A stretch of 64,000 nt of DNA from Semisulcospira habei (taxonomy: Eukaryota; Mollusca; Gastropoda; Semisulcospiridae), in the NCBI GenBank assembly GCA_036245525.1, contig BTPG01000002.1, positions 166,863,501 to 166,927,500 of the forward strand, written 5' to 3'. Made by a program: the position numbers and the translations under genes. This document shows, piece after piece, positions 28,391 through 38,607 of the stretch. Within the stretch, counting starts at the first letter, position 1. The number at the start of each line of letters is the position of its first letter. Under the pieces are notes generated by a model, which ran no database searches, had not been told where the DNA came from, and saw only the letters and a program-made list of their open reading frames with translations.

Positions 28391-30361
28391 CGGCTGGCAG
28401 GGCTGCTTGAGCATCGTGCGAGGGGTGGGAAGAGGAAGGGGCGGATCCGTGGTGAGACTGAGCAGGTCGGTGGTCCATGATCTGTCCCAGGAGAACGGGG
28501 CCACCAGGAGAAGGACTGCGTTGCACCCCCGGAGCTTGAGCAGGACTTTGGGGACCAGGACCGTCGGAGGGTAGGCGTAGGCAACTAGTCCGTCCCAAGA
28601 GATCGAGAGCGTATCGACCGCCCAGGCCAGCGGGTCGGGAATCGGGGAGACGAAGAGGGGAAGCTGGTGGTTCCACCTGGTGGCGAAGAGGTCGACAAGG
28701 GGAGTCTCCCAACGCTCGCAGATCAGGCGAAAGATGTCCCGGCGCAGGGTCCATTCTGTGTGAAGAAGCTGGCCCCGCCGAGAGAGGGAGTCTGCCAGAA
28801 CGTTCAGGTGACCCGGAATGTGACGGGCTCGTAGGGAGATGCCGCGGTCCTCGCACCAGCGAAGGAGTCGGTAGAGAAGGATGCAGAGGTCGGGCGAGCG
28901 GGTCCCTCCCTGCTTCTGTATGTAAGCGACGACCGTGGAGTTGTCGGAGAGGATAAGGAGGTCCTGTGTCCGAAGATCGGGTTCCCAAGCGCGGAGGGCC
29001 TGCCAAACCGCATTCAGCTCCAGCCAGTTGATGTGCCGCGAAGCCAGGTCCTCGTTCCAGCGGCTGGCCGCATAGCGAAAACTCGGGAGAAGGTGAGCGC
29101 CCCACCCGGCGAGGCTGGCATCGATGCAGAGAGAGAGACGGGGCAGTGGTGAGGTCAGGGGAATCCCGGAGCCGAGCCAAGAAACGTCCATCCAGCGAAG
29201 CAGATGGGGCCGCAGCATAGGAGGTATCGGCACCAGGGTGGAGAGATCGCCGGAGGACGGTCTCCAGTGGAGGAGAAGATGCAATTGAAGAGGACGAGAG
29301 TACAGACGACCGAGGGGAAGGAGATCTGCCGCAGCACTCATCAGGCCGAGGAGCTGGAGCCACACCCTGGCGGGGACAGCCGCTTCCTGAGCTACCAAAC
29401 GGGCGAGATCGGCGAGTTTCTGGATCCGAGGCTCGGGAAGACGCACTAGGTTGCGGTCGGTCACAAACTCCATCCCCAGGTGCACGAAGTGGCGAGAGGG
29501 AGTGAGGTCGGACTTGCCAGCGTTGACCAGGAAGCCGAGGCGAGATAACAGGAGTAGAAGCGCATCCCTGTCCAGGAGAAGAGAGGCCACCGACTGGTTC
29601 CGCAGAAGAAGGTCGTCCAAGTAGTTGGAGATCGGGCTGGAAGAAGAACGACGGGCTCTGGCTACCACGGCGTTCATGATCCGCGTAAACACCCACGGAC
29701 TGAGGTTGAGACCGAAGGGGAGGGCCCGAAACTGGAAAACAGTCCCGTCGATGGCAAAGCGGAGGTACCGGTGGGAGGCTGGATGGATTGGGACATGCAG
29801 GTAGGCATCGGACAGGTCCAGGCTGACGGCGAAGTCCATGGGCTGGACGGCAGCGCGAAGGGACCTGGCTGTCTCCATCCGGAAGGACGGGGCGGCGATG
29901 AACCGATTCAGGGAGAGATCGATGATCGGCCTCCACTTGCCTCCAGGCCTGGGGACTACGAAGAGTCGGCTGTAGAAGGCAGGGGAGTCGTGGAAGGCGA
30001 CGACCTCCGTAGCGACTTTCTGGAGAAGAGCAGCGACTTCTCCGCGAAGGGCATAGGCCTTGGGCGGATCTGACGGAACCTCGGTCCACAGGGGGGAGCG
30101 CCGAAGCAGGGGCGGGGAACGAAAGGAGATGAGAAGACCGTCTGAGACAATGGAGAGGATCCACGGGTCGTCCGGAAACAGGGAACGCCAGACGTCTCCG
30201 TGCAGGGCGAGCCTCCCGCCGACAGGCGACCCCGAAGCGGTCGGCGGGGGCGGAGGCGAGCAGAAGTCAGGGGGCCCTCCCACGCCCAGGGCGGCGGGCG
30301 GGCTTGGGCCAGGCCGGGACGGCAGGACGGGCAGGACGGGCGCGGCCAGAACCGGGCGCAC
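28190..30361 (-). CDS. E4 reverse transcriptase, RNase H and methylase-like domain
   Basis: 723-codon frame. RT: SPAFYSRLFVVPRPGGKWRP, SLDLSDAYLHVPIHPASHRY, LPFGLNLSPWVFTRIMNAV, NYLDDLLLRN (YLDD at 29612-29623) and GFLVNAGKSDLTPSRHFVHL. RNase H (about 28780-29150): LCIDASLAGWGAHLL, INWLELNAVWQAL, ILSDNSTVVAYIQ and RARHIPGHLNVLADSLSRRG, all four acidic positions and the His present. Then VDLFATRWNHQLPLFVSPIP and VAYAYPPTVLVPKVLLKL, a Dam-like linker. The palm reads DLSLNRF where relatives have DLSTLNKF, so one codon is lost. It overlaps the gag end by 95 nt in another frame. Confidence 0.92.
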   Translation of the reverse strand: MRPVLAAPVLPVLPSRPGPSPPAALGVGGPPDFCSPPPPPTASGSPVGGRLALHGDVWRSLFPDDPWILSIVSDGLLISFRSPPLLRRSPLWTEVPSDPPKAYALRGEVAALLQKVATEVVAFHDSPAFYSRLFVVPRPGGKWRPIIDLSLNRFIAAPSFRMETARSLRAAVQPMDFAVSLDLSDAYLHVPIHPASHRYLRFAIDGTVFQFRALPFGLNLSPWVFTRIMNAVVARARRSSSSPISNYLDDLLLRNQSVASLLLDRDALLLLLSRLGFLVNAGKSDLTPSRHFVHLGMEFVTDRNLVRLPEPRIQKLADLARLVAQEAAVPARVWLQLLGLMSAAADLLPLGRLYSRPLQLHLLLHWRPSSGDLSTLVPIPPMLRPHLLRWMDVSWLGSGIPLTSPLPRLSLCIDASLAGWGAHLLPSFRYAASRWNEDLASRHINWLELNAVWQALRAWEPDLRTQDLLILSDNSTVVAYIQKQGGTRSPDLCILLYRLLRWCEDRGISLRARHIPGHLNVLADSLSRRGQLLHTEWTLRRDIFRLICERWETPLVDLFATRWNHQLPLFVSPIPDPLAWAVDTLSISWDGLVAYAYPPTVLVPKVLLKLRGCNAVLLLVAPFSWDRSWTTDLLSLTTDPPLPLPTPRTMLKQPCQPLFHPCPEQLLLHAWRLCGTPSPLEASRVQQWTLSLQPTDLPPDVSTRESGECFVPGALTIVSPLST

Positions 30362-32531
30362 GGGAAGAGGAGAGAGGACGGGAGGCCGAGGCGGAGGCAG
30401 GGGCCGTCGCGGAGGGTCTGACGAACCGCAGGGCGCGACCCGAGGCCTTGCGGGTTGGCGGAAAGCGAGACGAGGGGGCGCTGGGCCAACGGTCCTTGTT
30501 AGCTTTCTTCAGGGACTGCCAGGAAGGGCCGAAGAGGAGCGGAGCGCCGACCGGGGCCCGGCGGAGCTGGGATTTCACATCACGGGGAAGACCCGGGCAG
30601 GACTGGAGTACCACATCACGCCGCATCAGGTCACAGTTGGCGGCCGCTGCCATGGTGTTGACGGACGAATGGTAGGCCGCTCGGTTGGCTGCAACTGCCA
30701 AGGTGTGAAGATCCGACAGCAGGGGAGGAGCGGAGGGAAGCCAGGCTGCCTCGATACGGTTAATGAAGGCTTGTGTGAGGAGCTCCAAAAATCCCGAACA
30801 AGCGAGGGCGTTTCGGACGAGTGAGGCAGTACGTTCCAGGCCGCGAGGCAGGGCACGGTTGAGCTGGGAAGAGCCGCCGGCGAGCACCAGCGCAGGCGGA
30901 TCCACCGGAGGCAGCGAGCACAAAAGGATTGCGAGTGGCCGGCGTACCAGGACTGCCGAAAGGCGATGTCGACACCGGAAGGCCAGCGGCGGTCGGAGAA
31001 GAAGTCCGAGTCGGAAGCAGAATCTCGCTGGAGGTGCGCAGACAGGGCGTCCGTTAGGTCGCGGAAGGCAGGCGGCTGGGGAAGCGACTTGAATTTCTTA
31101 ACCTGACGAGCAGCGTCCACAAAGGCGGCCGCTTTCCTCTTCAGCGGTGGGGAAGGTGGGCAGGAATCCGCGGGAAGGCAAGCCGCGATGAGACGGGCGG
31201 CGTCGTCCAAGGCTCGGAGAGTCTCGCCACGAGGAGTGGACAGGGTAACTGGAGACGCTGGATCATCCACCTGAGAGGGCGAACGGCTGCCGGACTCAAG
31301 CAAGGTCGACACGGAGTCCTCCAGCAGCAGGCTTAAGGTCTCTCCATCGATGGCAGGCGATGGCGGCGGAGAAGACCGAAGCACAGGAGGTAAACTGATG
31401 TGCGCAGGCGGCGGAGGAGGAGCCGAGGGGCTACGCTGACGCCGCCGCGGGGAAGTAAGAGGCGAAGGGCATCGGGAACGATGAGGGCGTCGATCCCGAT
31501 GGGAACTACTGCGCCGAGAACGAGGCGGAGTCCTGTCGTCTCTACGACTCCTACGAGAGGAGTGCGGTGAGGGGCGCCGAGAGGACCAGCGCTGCGGAGA
31601 ACGGCTGTGCCGACGGGAGGCATAAGAGGAAGTCGAGCGAGAGGACAACAAATGCCGGGGGCTACGTCTCCTATCCACGCGACGAGGGCTAAGCCGACGG
31701 TCGACATCGTGGCGCCTGGAAGAACGGGGACGGTCTCTTCTGTCCCGAGGAGGAGGAAAAGGTGACAACTGTCGCGGTGCCCGGGGCTCAAGGAGGGGGG
31801 CACGTTGCGGACTAGCAGCTGGGGCCGAAAGGCCACGGTGAAGGGTAGAAGGCGACGACGGTCGCGGTGCCCGGGGCTCATGGAGGGGAGCACGTAGCCG
31901 GCTAGGCGACTCGCCGGAGGAGTCAGCGGGCTTAGGAGAGGGGGCCATAAGGCCAACATGTCTAGTAACAGGCGACAAAGGTCGCGGTGCCCGGGGCTCA
32001 AGGAGGGGGGCACAACTAGACGGAGGGGCCGAAAGGCCGACGCGTGTTTCGACGAGCAACAAAGGTCGCGGTGCCCGGGGCTCAAGGAGGGGGGCACGGA
32101 GCCGGCTTGGCGACTCGCCAGAGGAGTCAGCGGGCTTAGGGGGGGCCACAAGGCCCACGCGTCTACTAACAGGCGACAACAGTCGCGGTGCCCGGGGCTC
32201 AAGGAGGGGGGCACAAAGCCGGCTTGGCGACTCGCTGGAGGAGTCAGTGGGCAAGGGCGGTGCGGACACCGTAGCAGGAATAGTCTTACCAGGCAGACGA
32301 GGCGTGCATTTCTCCATTTCCGAGGAGGGGAGCTTGACTGGGTCCCGGCGTGCTGTGACAGGTCGCTCGCGCCGGTAGAACCTCCAAAGCTCCGACCAAC
32401 GAACCTCCGGCCACGAAGAGCAGACAGCGCAGGCGAGGTCCGAGGAGCAGCCAGAACACGGAAGACAGACTTTATGCCGGTCACTAGGCCACTGAAAGTC
32501 GCCGCAAAGGGGACAGGTGCGCACTTGATAA
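30267..32531 (-). CDS. E4 gag, main exon: Cys/His finger, repeat module, SR-rich domain, core
   Basis: After the acceptor the frame reads SYQVRTCPLCGDFQWPSDRH and KVCLPCSGCSSDLACAVC (32420-32515), a finger-like Cys/His cluster. Then about six diverged copies of a module with SGESPSRLRAPLLEPRAPR (about 31750-32240), and an SR-rich domain (31415-31750: RRLSPRRVDRRRSPRHLLSS, RRHSRSPQRWSSRRPSPHSS). The core follows (KRKAAAFVDAARQVKKFKSL, WPSGVDIAFRQSWYAGHSQS). A one-base loss in a T run at about 30920-30926 shifts the frame; the downstream frame carries LPPVDPPALVLAGG, VRNALACSGFLELLTQAF and LRRAPVGAPLLFGPSWQSL to 30267. Packaging of element RNA is an inference. Confidence 0.85.
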
Positions 32532-32712
32532 CTGCAACACAAACCCAAAGATAAAAGGCGACCGGTGGCGGGAACTAACCCGCCTACATAACATCCGAAC
32601 CAGGGAAACGAGTGAAGCTCACGACGAAACGCGGGAGAGAACCAAAAAAGTTCGAGACGAGACCGACGTCCGGCCCAACCGGGCGAGACGTAGGCGGCGG
32701 CCGAGACGTTAC
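32532..32712 (-). other. Putative leader intron of E4 gag (181 bp)
   Basis: The minus strand reads CCATGGAAAG then GTAACG (donor at 32712) and GGGTTTGTGTTGCAG just before TTATCAAGTGCG (exon 2 at 32531). Joining gives ATG GAA AGT TAT CAA GTG CGC in frame with the finger, phase 2, so the start codon would sit in an 8-nt coding exon at 32713-32720. E1 has the same intron length. Confidence 0.6.
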
Positions 32713-32720
32713 CTTTCCAT
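32713..32720 (-). CDS. E4 gag exon 1 (start codon)
   Basis: ATGGAAAG, codons Met-Glu plus two bases of Ser, preceding the leader intron. E7 shows ATGGCAAAG at the matching place and E1 shows ATGAG, so the start context is kept across families. Confidence 0.5.
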
Positions 32721-32949
32721 GGCGGCGCGCTGAAGCACAAACCACCGCGAGCGACGGAAGCCGAGAAGCAGAAGAAGGCCCCAGGCCCAGCTAACAGCAT
32801 GAGGCACAGACGAGGGCTAGCAGAGAAGGAGGCGACGCCAGAAGCAGAGACGAGAGGCAAGGCGAAGACAGGCCGGTAAGGACGGTCGAACCGTACACAG
32901 TCTACGACGGGTCAGAGGCTCAGGTAAACGTGTGCGTACGCTAACAGCG

Positions 32950-33137
32950 AAGTAGACAACTGGCTAAAGGAGACACCACCGGGCACGTGACCGGATGGGC
33001 AGGGGAGGCTACTCTCGTCCCTGTTAGGGATCCCCGAGAGCCTCCTGGAGGGACCCTTTGGGTCTTAGGCTAAAATTGGTAAGCAAGTAGACTATTTCCT
33101 GACAGTCATGTCATCGGTAATGTGTTTTGAGGAAACA
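32950..33137. repeat. Right ITR of E4
   Basis: Inverted partner of 26851-27055 without visible differences over about 165 bp; ends GTGTTTTGAGGAAACA. Confidence 0.92.
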
Positions 33138-33302
33138 AATACTTACCGATGGCATTACTATATGGAAAGTACACTTAGCTTACCGATTCAGCCTAAGAAT
33201 CTGTTGTGTATACATACACAACCAGGGGGGTGAGCTCTAGGGAGTCGTTACCAAGAAACCCTTCCCTCCCTATCTGGTCACGTGCAGTGGTGCCACGCCG
33301 GT

Positions 33303-33885
33303 TGAACACTATAACTTCTTCTTCTTCTTCTTCAGCGTTCCTGAGTTTCTGCCTCAGATGTCAAGATTAATATCTACCTGAGGCATGAGGGTTGTGTGTG
33401 TGCTCGTTTCCCTGACGGGTTTCCACACTATACCAGATGGCAGAGTCAGCGACACTCCGACTTCGTTGGTCTGGTTGGTTTTCTGTCGGGGTTTGCTCCC
33501 CTAGCCTTTGCCTCTCCTGAGGCACCCACAAGGCAGTGGGGCTATTTGCCCATAGTTGGGAGTCAGGTTCATGGGCATCAGGGCCTATCCACACACCGGT
33601 GGGCCTGCATGCCACGTGTCTGGGGGGCAGACCTCCTCCGAGTCCTCTGTAGTTCAGCCTGAGTCCATGAGGTGCTCAGTTACAGTGTGTCGCCGAGAGG
33701 AGGCACTACATGGGGCTTGTTGTTGGAGAGGCTATGTACTGGCAGAGAGAGGCTGACACATTCTGCCCTCCTTTTCGCAATACTGCTAGCCAGCGCTGGA
33801 AGCTGAGAGTGAGAAGTGACAAGCACTACCACTGCGCTACCACACTAGACGCATCACAACAACCATTTCGACACATGAACGTTAT
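33303..33885 (-). repeat. Foreign insertion between ITR and ICR of E5, with (GAA)n tail
   Basis: In other copies the left ITR runs into the ICR within about 50 bp. Here about 580 bp of unrelated sequence starts with ACTTCTTCTTCTTCTTCTTC on the plus strand, a (GAA)6 tail if read on minus. TGAACACTATAA at the left resembles TGAACGTTATAG at the right, a possible decayed target duplication. A retroposon is likely; the family is not recognised and no pol III boxes were seen. Confidence 0.5.
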
Positions 33886-33944
33886 AGCGCTCCGGCAGCA
33901 AGTGGGGTAGGCTGGGGGGGGGGGGGGGGGGGGGGGGGGGCATT

Positions 33945-34045
33945 CGAGTAATGCCATCGGTTTATTTTTTTTCGAAAAAATACATTTTAGAGAAAAATAC
34001 ATTTTTTTCCTCAAAATACATTACCGATGGCATTACTATATGAAA
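33945..34045. repeat. ICR of E5
   Basis: GCCATCGGTTTATTTTTTTTCG and TTTTCCTCAAAATACATTAC bracket the junction. Its copy of the left tip (TGTATTTTTCTCTAAAATG in reverse complement) matches the detached tip at 26782. Confidence 0.85.
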
Positions 34046-34134
34046 GAATAGCGAAAAGGAGGTGGGTGCTGCCTGCTAGGTCTCACCACCGCTTGTGCTT
34101 AGTGATCGCGAATAGGAGCAACCTCCCAACGATT

Positions 34135-34940
34135 TCAGCTAAGTGGACCTAGGGCGCCAGAGGTGCCGGGAGGGAGTGTTGCGCCGCAGCGATGTCCCCC
34201 ACCAGGGCCAAGTTCTTCCCCTGGCCCAAGAGATCCCTGGGGTAGAAGCGGGCAAAGGTGGAATCCACCTGACAGCCGCCACACTGGGCGCAGGATAAAC
34301 ACTGGGGTCCTGGCCGTGGCGAGCCGATTCTTCGCCAAGAAGGTGGGGCTCGTTAGGAGATGCACGGAGCCATCTGACCTGTGCTGTAGACAGGCCGGGT
34401 CCACTGAGAGCGCGTGCAGCTCGCCGACTGGACGCCGTAGCAAGTGGCAGCAGGAAGCAGGTCTTCCTGGTTACGTCCGCCAGGTTGGCCAAGGGCAGAG
34501 GCTAGAACCTGCTTGAATTTAGCCAGGTAAGGACCCAGGGGAGGTCCCAGCGAGGGATCCGCGAGTGTGGGACTGGTCGCCGGAGTTCGAAATGGCGCAT
34601 CAGGTCTGAGGGGTCCGGGCAAGCCCCAGGGTCCGCGCGGCCCAAATGGCGGTACGTGTCTGCCACCCTGGAAGGAAACCCCGGATGATATGGACCAGGT
34701 TCTTTTCTGACTTAGCCACAGGAAGAACTCGGCTAGTTGGGGCGACGCCAGCGCTGTATGGGAGAGGAGCTCCGACTTGCACTATCCGCAGAAGACTCGC
34801 CACCTCGCCTCGTACACCCGGCGGGTGGAAGATCTGCAGGCCGCAGCGAAAGCTGCCACCACCGCACGCGAGAATCTCTTGTGGAGAGGGCTTGCCGCAC
34901 AACCTCCAGGCGTGTAAGAGGAGCTGCTCCGGGCACGGGT
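34135..34940 (-). pseudogene. E5 tyrosine recombinase, catalytic centre deleted
   Basis: Fragments read DVTRKTCFLLPLATAS and PACLQHRSDGSVHLLTSPTF, but the sequence passes from VFILRP almost directly to a VDSTFARFY-like end near 34240-34270. The stretch with the HxxR motif is gone, and the region around Arg I is shifted (SSRRAARALS for SRVSELHALS). It cannot be an active recombinase. Confidence 0.8.
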
Positions 34941-34949
34941 GAAAGAGCT

Positions 34950-36721
34950 TCTGCCTGGGCTGCTTCAGCATCGTGCGGGGGGTGGGCAAAGGTAGGTGAG
35001 GGTCCGTGGCAAGGCTGAGGAGATTGGTGGTCCAGCTGCTGTTCCAGCTGAAAAGGGTGACGAGGAGAAGGATCGCATTGCAGCCCCGGAGCTTCAGCCA
35101 GACCTTGGCCGCTAGCACCGTCAGAGGGTACACGTAGGCCACGAGGCCCTCCCAGGAGACGGAGAGAGTGTCCACCGCCCACGTGAGGGGGTCTGGGCCG
35201 GGGGAGACGAAGATGGGAAGCTGTCTGTTCCATCGAGTCGCGAACAGGTTGAGCATCGGGGTCCCCCAGTGCGCGCAAATCAGATGGAAGATCTCCAAAC
35301 TCAGCAACCACTCAGTGTGCAGGAGCTGACCCTTCCATGAGAGGGAGTCCGCGAGAACGTTCAGGCAGCCCGGAATGTGGCGAGCCCAGCGAGAGATGCC
35401 GCGATCCCTGCACCACAGGAGCAGCTGGTAAAGCAGTATGCAGAGGGTTGGGGAGCACGTACCCCCCTGCGTCAGGATGTACGCGACGACTGTCACATTG
35501 TTGAACATGATCGGAACCTCTTGGTGGAGGAGACGAGTCTGCCAAAGGTCGAGCGCCAACCACACTGCCTTCAACTCCAACCAATTGATGTGCCTGTCTG
35601 AAAGGTCTGGGGGCCAGGCCCGGAGGCCGCGGAGACGTCCGGAAGGAGGAGGCGCGCCCCAACCGGATTGGCTGGTGGCGGTGCAGAGGGAGAGTCACGG
35701 CGGGGGAGAGTAGAGGGGGACTCCCGAGACCAGCTAGGCGGGGTCCGCCCACCGCTGGAGGTAAGCCCGGACGAGCGGGAGGACGGGGACTGGCGCCGCG
35801 AGGTCGCGGGAGGACGGGCGCCAAAGGACCAGGAGGTGGAGCTGGAGCAGGCACGAGTAGAGCCGGCCCAGGGGCAGGAGGTCCGCCCCAGCGTTCATAA
35901 GGCCCAGTAGTTGCAACCAAACCCCAGCCGGGACCACGTCCGCGCAGGACACGTGGCGGGAGAACTCCACCAGCTTCGGGACGCGCGCCTCTGGCAGTCT
36001 CACTTGGTTGTGGTCGGTCAAAAACTCCATACCTAGATGGACGAACCGGCTTCGAAACGAAGCAAGGTCGGACTTACCCCTGTTGACCAGGAAGCCTAGC
36101 CAACGGAGGAGGGCTAGGAACATGTCCCGGTCCGCGGCAAGAGCGGAGAAATCCTGGTTCCGGAGAAGCAGGTCGTCCAAATAATTGGAAGCGGGGCTGG
36201 AGGACGTCTGATGGGCCTTGGCGACCACCGCATCCACCATCCGCCTGAATACCCAGGCTGAGGTTGAGACCGGAGGGGAGAGCACGGAATTGACAGATGA
36301 CCCCGCCGTAGGCGAAATGCAGAAAATGCCGTGAGGCTGGGTGAAAGGGCACATGCAGGTTCATGTCTGCCAGATCGAGGCTGACGGCAAAGTCCATGGG
36401 CCGCACGGCAGCCTTCAGGGCCCACGCCATCTCCATCCGAAATGGGGGAGCGGAAATGAACTTGTTTAGCGTCGATAGGTCGATGATAGGGCGCCACTGG
36501 CCGCCGGGCTTCGGCACTAGGAAGAGGCGGCTGTAGAAGGCCGGGGAGTTGTGCCACCTCCGTCGCGAACTTGAGTAGCAGAGCATCCGCCTGAGCTGGT
36601 CGGCTGAGACACGCGTCCAGACAGGCGAGCGGCGGAGAAGAGGGGGGAGTCGAAGGAAATCCGCAGGCCCTCTGAAATGGTAGTGAGCACTCAAGTGTCG
36701 TCCGGCAGAAGCGACCGCCAC
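34950..36721 (-). pseudogene. E5 reverse transcriptase, RNase H and linker, frameshifted
   Basis: RT start at 36074-36721 (SPAFYSRLFLVPKPGGQWRP, IIDLSTLNKFISAPPFRME, SLDLADMNLHVPFHPAS); frame slip near 36260; then SNYLDDLLLRNQ and GKSDLASFRSRFVHLGMEFL (35734-36354). The RNase H/linker frame (34600-35580) holds MELKAVWLALDL, FNNVTVVAYI (Asp of LSDNSTVV changed to Asn) and ARHIPGCLNVLADSLS, then LNLFATRWNRQLPIFVSPGP. Several frames are needed, so it is inactive. Confidence 0.85.
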
Positions 36722-38607
36722 TCGTCGCTGGTGCAGGGATAGGCGCCCGCCAACTGAGGGCTCCGCAGGGGTCGGCAGGCCGAGAGAGGGAGCGAGTCAG
36801 TGGGCCCTGCCCCGCCCGAGTCTGTGGGCGCGTCTGGGCCAGGCGGGGGCAGAGGCCGTGGGGGCGACTGGATGGAGGTTGGCCTGGGGGCCACGGTCAT
36901 CCCTGAAGACCGGCCAGGAGGACGGTCTGAAGGACCGCATGGCAAGACCCCTACGGGAGGCCTGAAAGCGAGAGGAGGTTGGCTGGGGGGTGCCCGGCCA
37001 GAGGTCCTTGGAGGCCTCCTGCACTGACTGCTAGGAAGGACCGAAGAGTAGGGGGGGCCCCCAATCTTAGTGGAAGCATGGTAAGCCGCTTGTTTGGCAG
37101 CGACCGCCAACGCATGGATGTCACGACGGGGACCAGCATCAGGACGCTCCAAGGATTCCTCCACACACTGGAGTACAGCGTGGGTCGTCAGCTCCAAGAA
37201 GCCCGTGCAGGTCAGGGAGTTGCGGATCCAGGTCGCTGTGTTAGAGAGCAAGAAGGGGATGCCACACCGTATGGCCCGCCGGCTCCCAAGCAGCGTCTCA
37301 GCGGCGGGGTCCACAGGAGGAAGTGGGCAGGTGAACGACTGAGAATGACCCGAGTACCAGCTCTGCCGGAACCTGATATCGGGGAGGGGGTGAGGGAGGG
37401 GGGGGGGGGGGTGAGGGAGGGTTTTAACTTCTTGGTGATGCGTGGCGCGTCCATAAGAGCCGAGGCCTTCCTCTTCATCCGCGGGGATGGTGGGCAGACG
37501 TCCGGAGGCAGGAAACTAGCAATCAGGCAAGACGCGAGGTCAAGGGCTCAAGCCATCTCCGAGCCAGCGAGGGGAAGGGCTGCACGAGGGGAAATGGGAC
37601 CGGGCACCGCCGCAGGACTGTGAGCAAGGGGACGAGTGCCGGCCCGAGGAGGGTGGGTCTGGTGAGAAGAGAGCAGATGCAGACTCCTCCGGGTGGAGAC
37701 CAAGCGCGTTGTCAGCATCCTCCGGGGTCGGCCGCCACAGCGCAGAATGCAGGGGCGCCGGGGGACGTCCGATCACGACCACAGAGGCGCAAAAGGCGGG
37801 GAAGAACGCTAGGGGAATCACGCTGGCCATATTTCAGGGCGCTGGTCCCGGGAATCCGACCTGTGCTGTAGACAGCCTGGTTCCCGCTGGTCTCAGGAAT
37901 CCGACCTGTGCTGTAGACAGGAGGGATCCTGCTGGTCTCGTGAATCGAGGCTGTGTGCGGCGAGGGACCAAGAAGCTGCATGGCGCCGAGAGGTAGAGCA
38001 CAACCCCTAGGGGCACCTGGATCCCGACGAGACAAAAGAGAATCCTTTGGCCCGGTGAGAGCTGTGCTGAGCGCAGGGCTGCGCTCTTGCCGCCACGTGC
38101 CGAGCACGCGGTAGGGAAGGAGGGTCCAGCGACGTCATCTGCCCAGCGGATTCGTGACCCGGGGAATGAGACAGCGGCTGACAGAGAGCATGCGTGTTGA
38201 CGCGAGCGTACCTCCATCCGAGCTGACGGCCGGTGGTCCGGATGACCCGAGCGCCGAGTGCTGGGAGGAGTCCCCGCAGCCCAGCGAAGAAGTCCAGCTG
38301 GGGAGGTGGGGGGGGGGGGGGGTCGTGGGGGCCATAACAGGCGCAGCGAGAAGCGCGCGGCAGGAGGAGAGCTCCACGAGGTCCGAGGTTGCCCGCCGAG
38401 GGGGAGGGGAGGCCGAGAGGTTCCCTGGAGGCAGACAGGCGGTCACGCTGGTAGAACTCCCACAACTGAGACCATCATTGCTCCTTCCATGGAGCGCATC
38501 TCTCACACGGCCGTGCGGAGGAGCAGCCTGAGCAAGAGAGACACAGCGTGTGGGAACCTGTCGGCCACTGAAGCCCCGTACACCGACGACAAGTACGCAA
38601 CTGTGCA
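36722..38607 (-). pseudogene. E5 gag, degraded
   Basis: Exon 2 begins at 38607 after CTCTGTTGCAG and reads SAQLRTCRRCTGLQWPTGSH then TLCLSCSGCSSARPCE, the family finger in phase with the acceptor. Core pieces lie at 36960-37480 (MKRKASALMDAPRITKKLK, RNSLTCTGFLELTTHAVLQ). G runs at 37399 and 38308 interrupt the frame. Confidence 0.75.

Larger units (their letters stand above)
26817..33137 (-). mobile_element. DIRS-type retrotransposon E4, nearly intact
   Basis: 6321 bp. The two ITRs appear identical over about 165 bp, from the TACCGATGACATGACTGTCA block to CTTTAGCCAGTTGTCTAC, which suggests a recent copy. Gag, RT/RNase H and recombinase are each open, apart from one single-base shift in gag and one missing codon in RT. 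Insertion replaced an AAT in the E5 tip: CGAAA-AAT-TAATTTTTC at the left and GAGGAAACA-AAT-ACTTACC at the right, with no longer duplication. The ITR tip (GACATGACTGTCAGG) sets it apart from the other families here. Confidence 0.95.

Noticed and set aside
28190..30361. RT/RNase H read as an LTR (Ty3-like) retrotransposon
   Set aside because: There is no direct LTR, no protease and no DDE integrase; inverted termini and a tyrosine recombinase are present instead.
30060..30824. Plus-strand frames of 100 to 300 codons across the DIRS elements
   Set aside because: They are GC-rich antisense shadows of gag, RT and recombinase with no recognisable domain.
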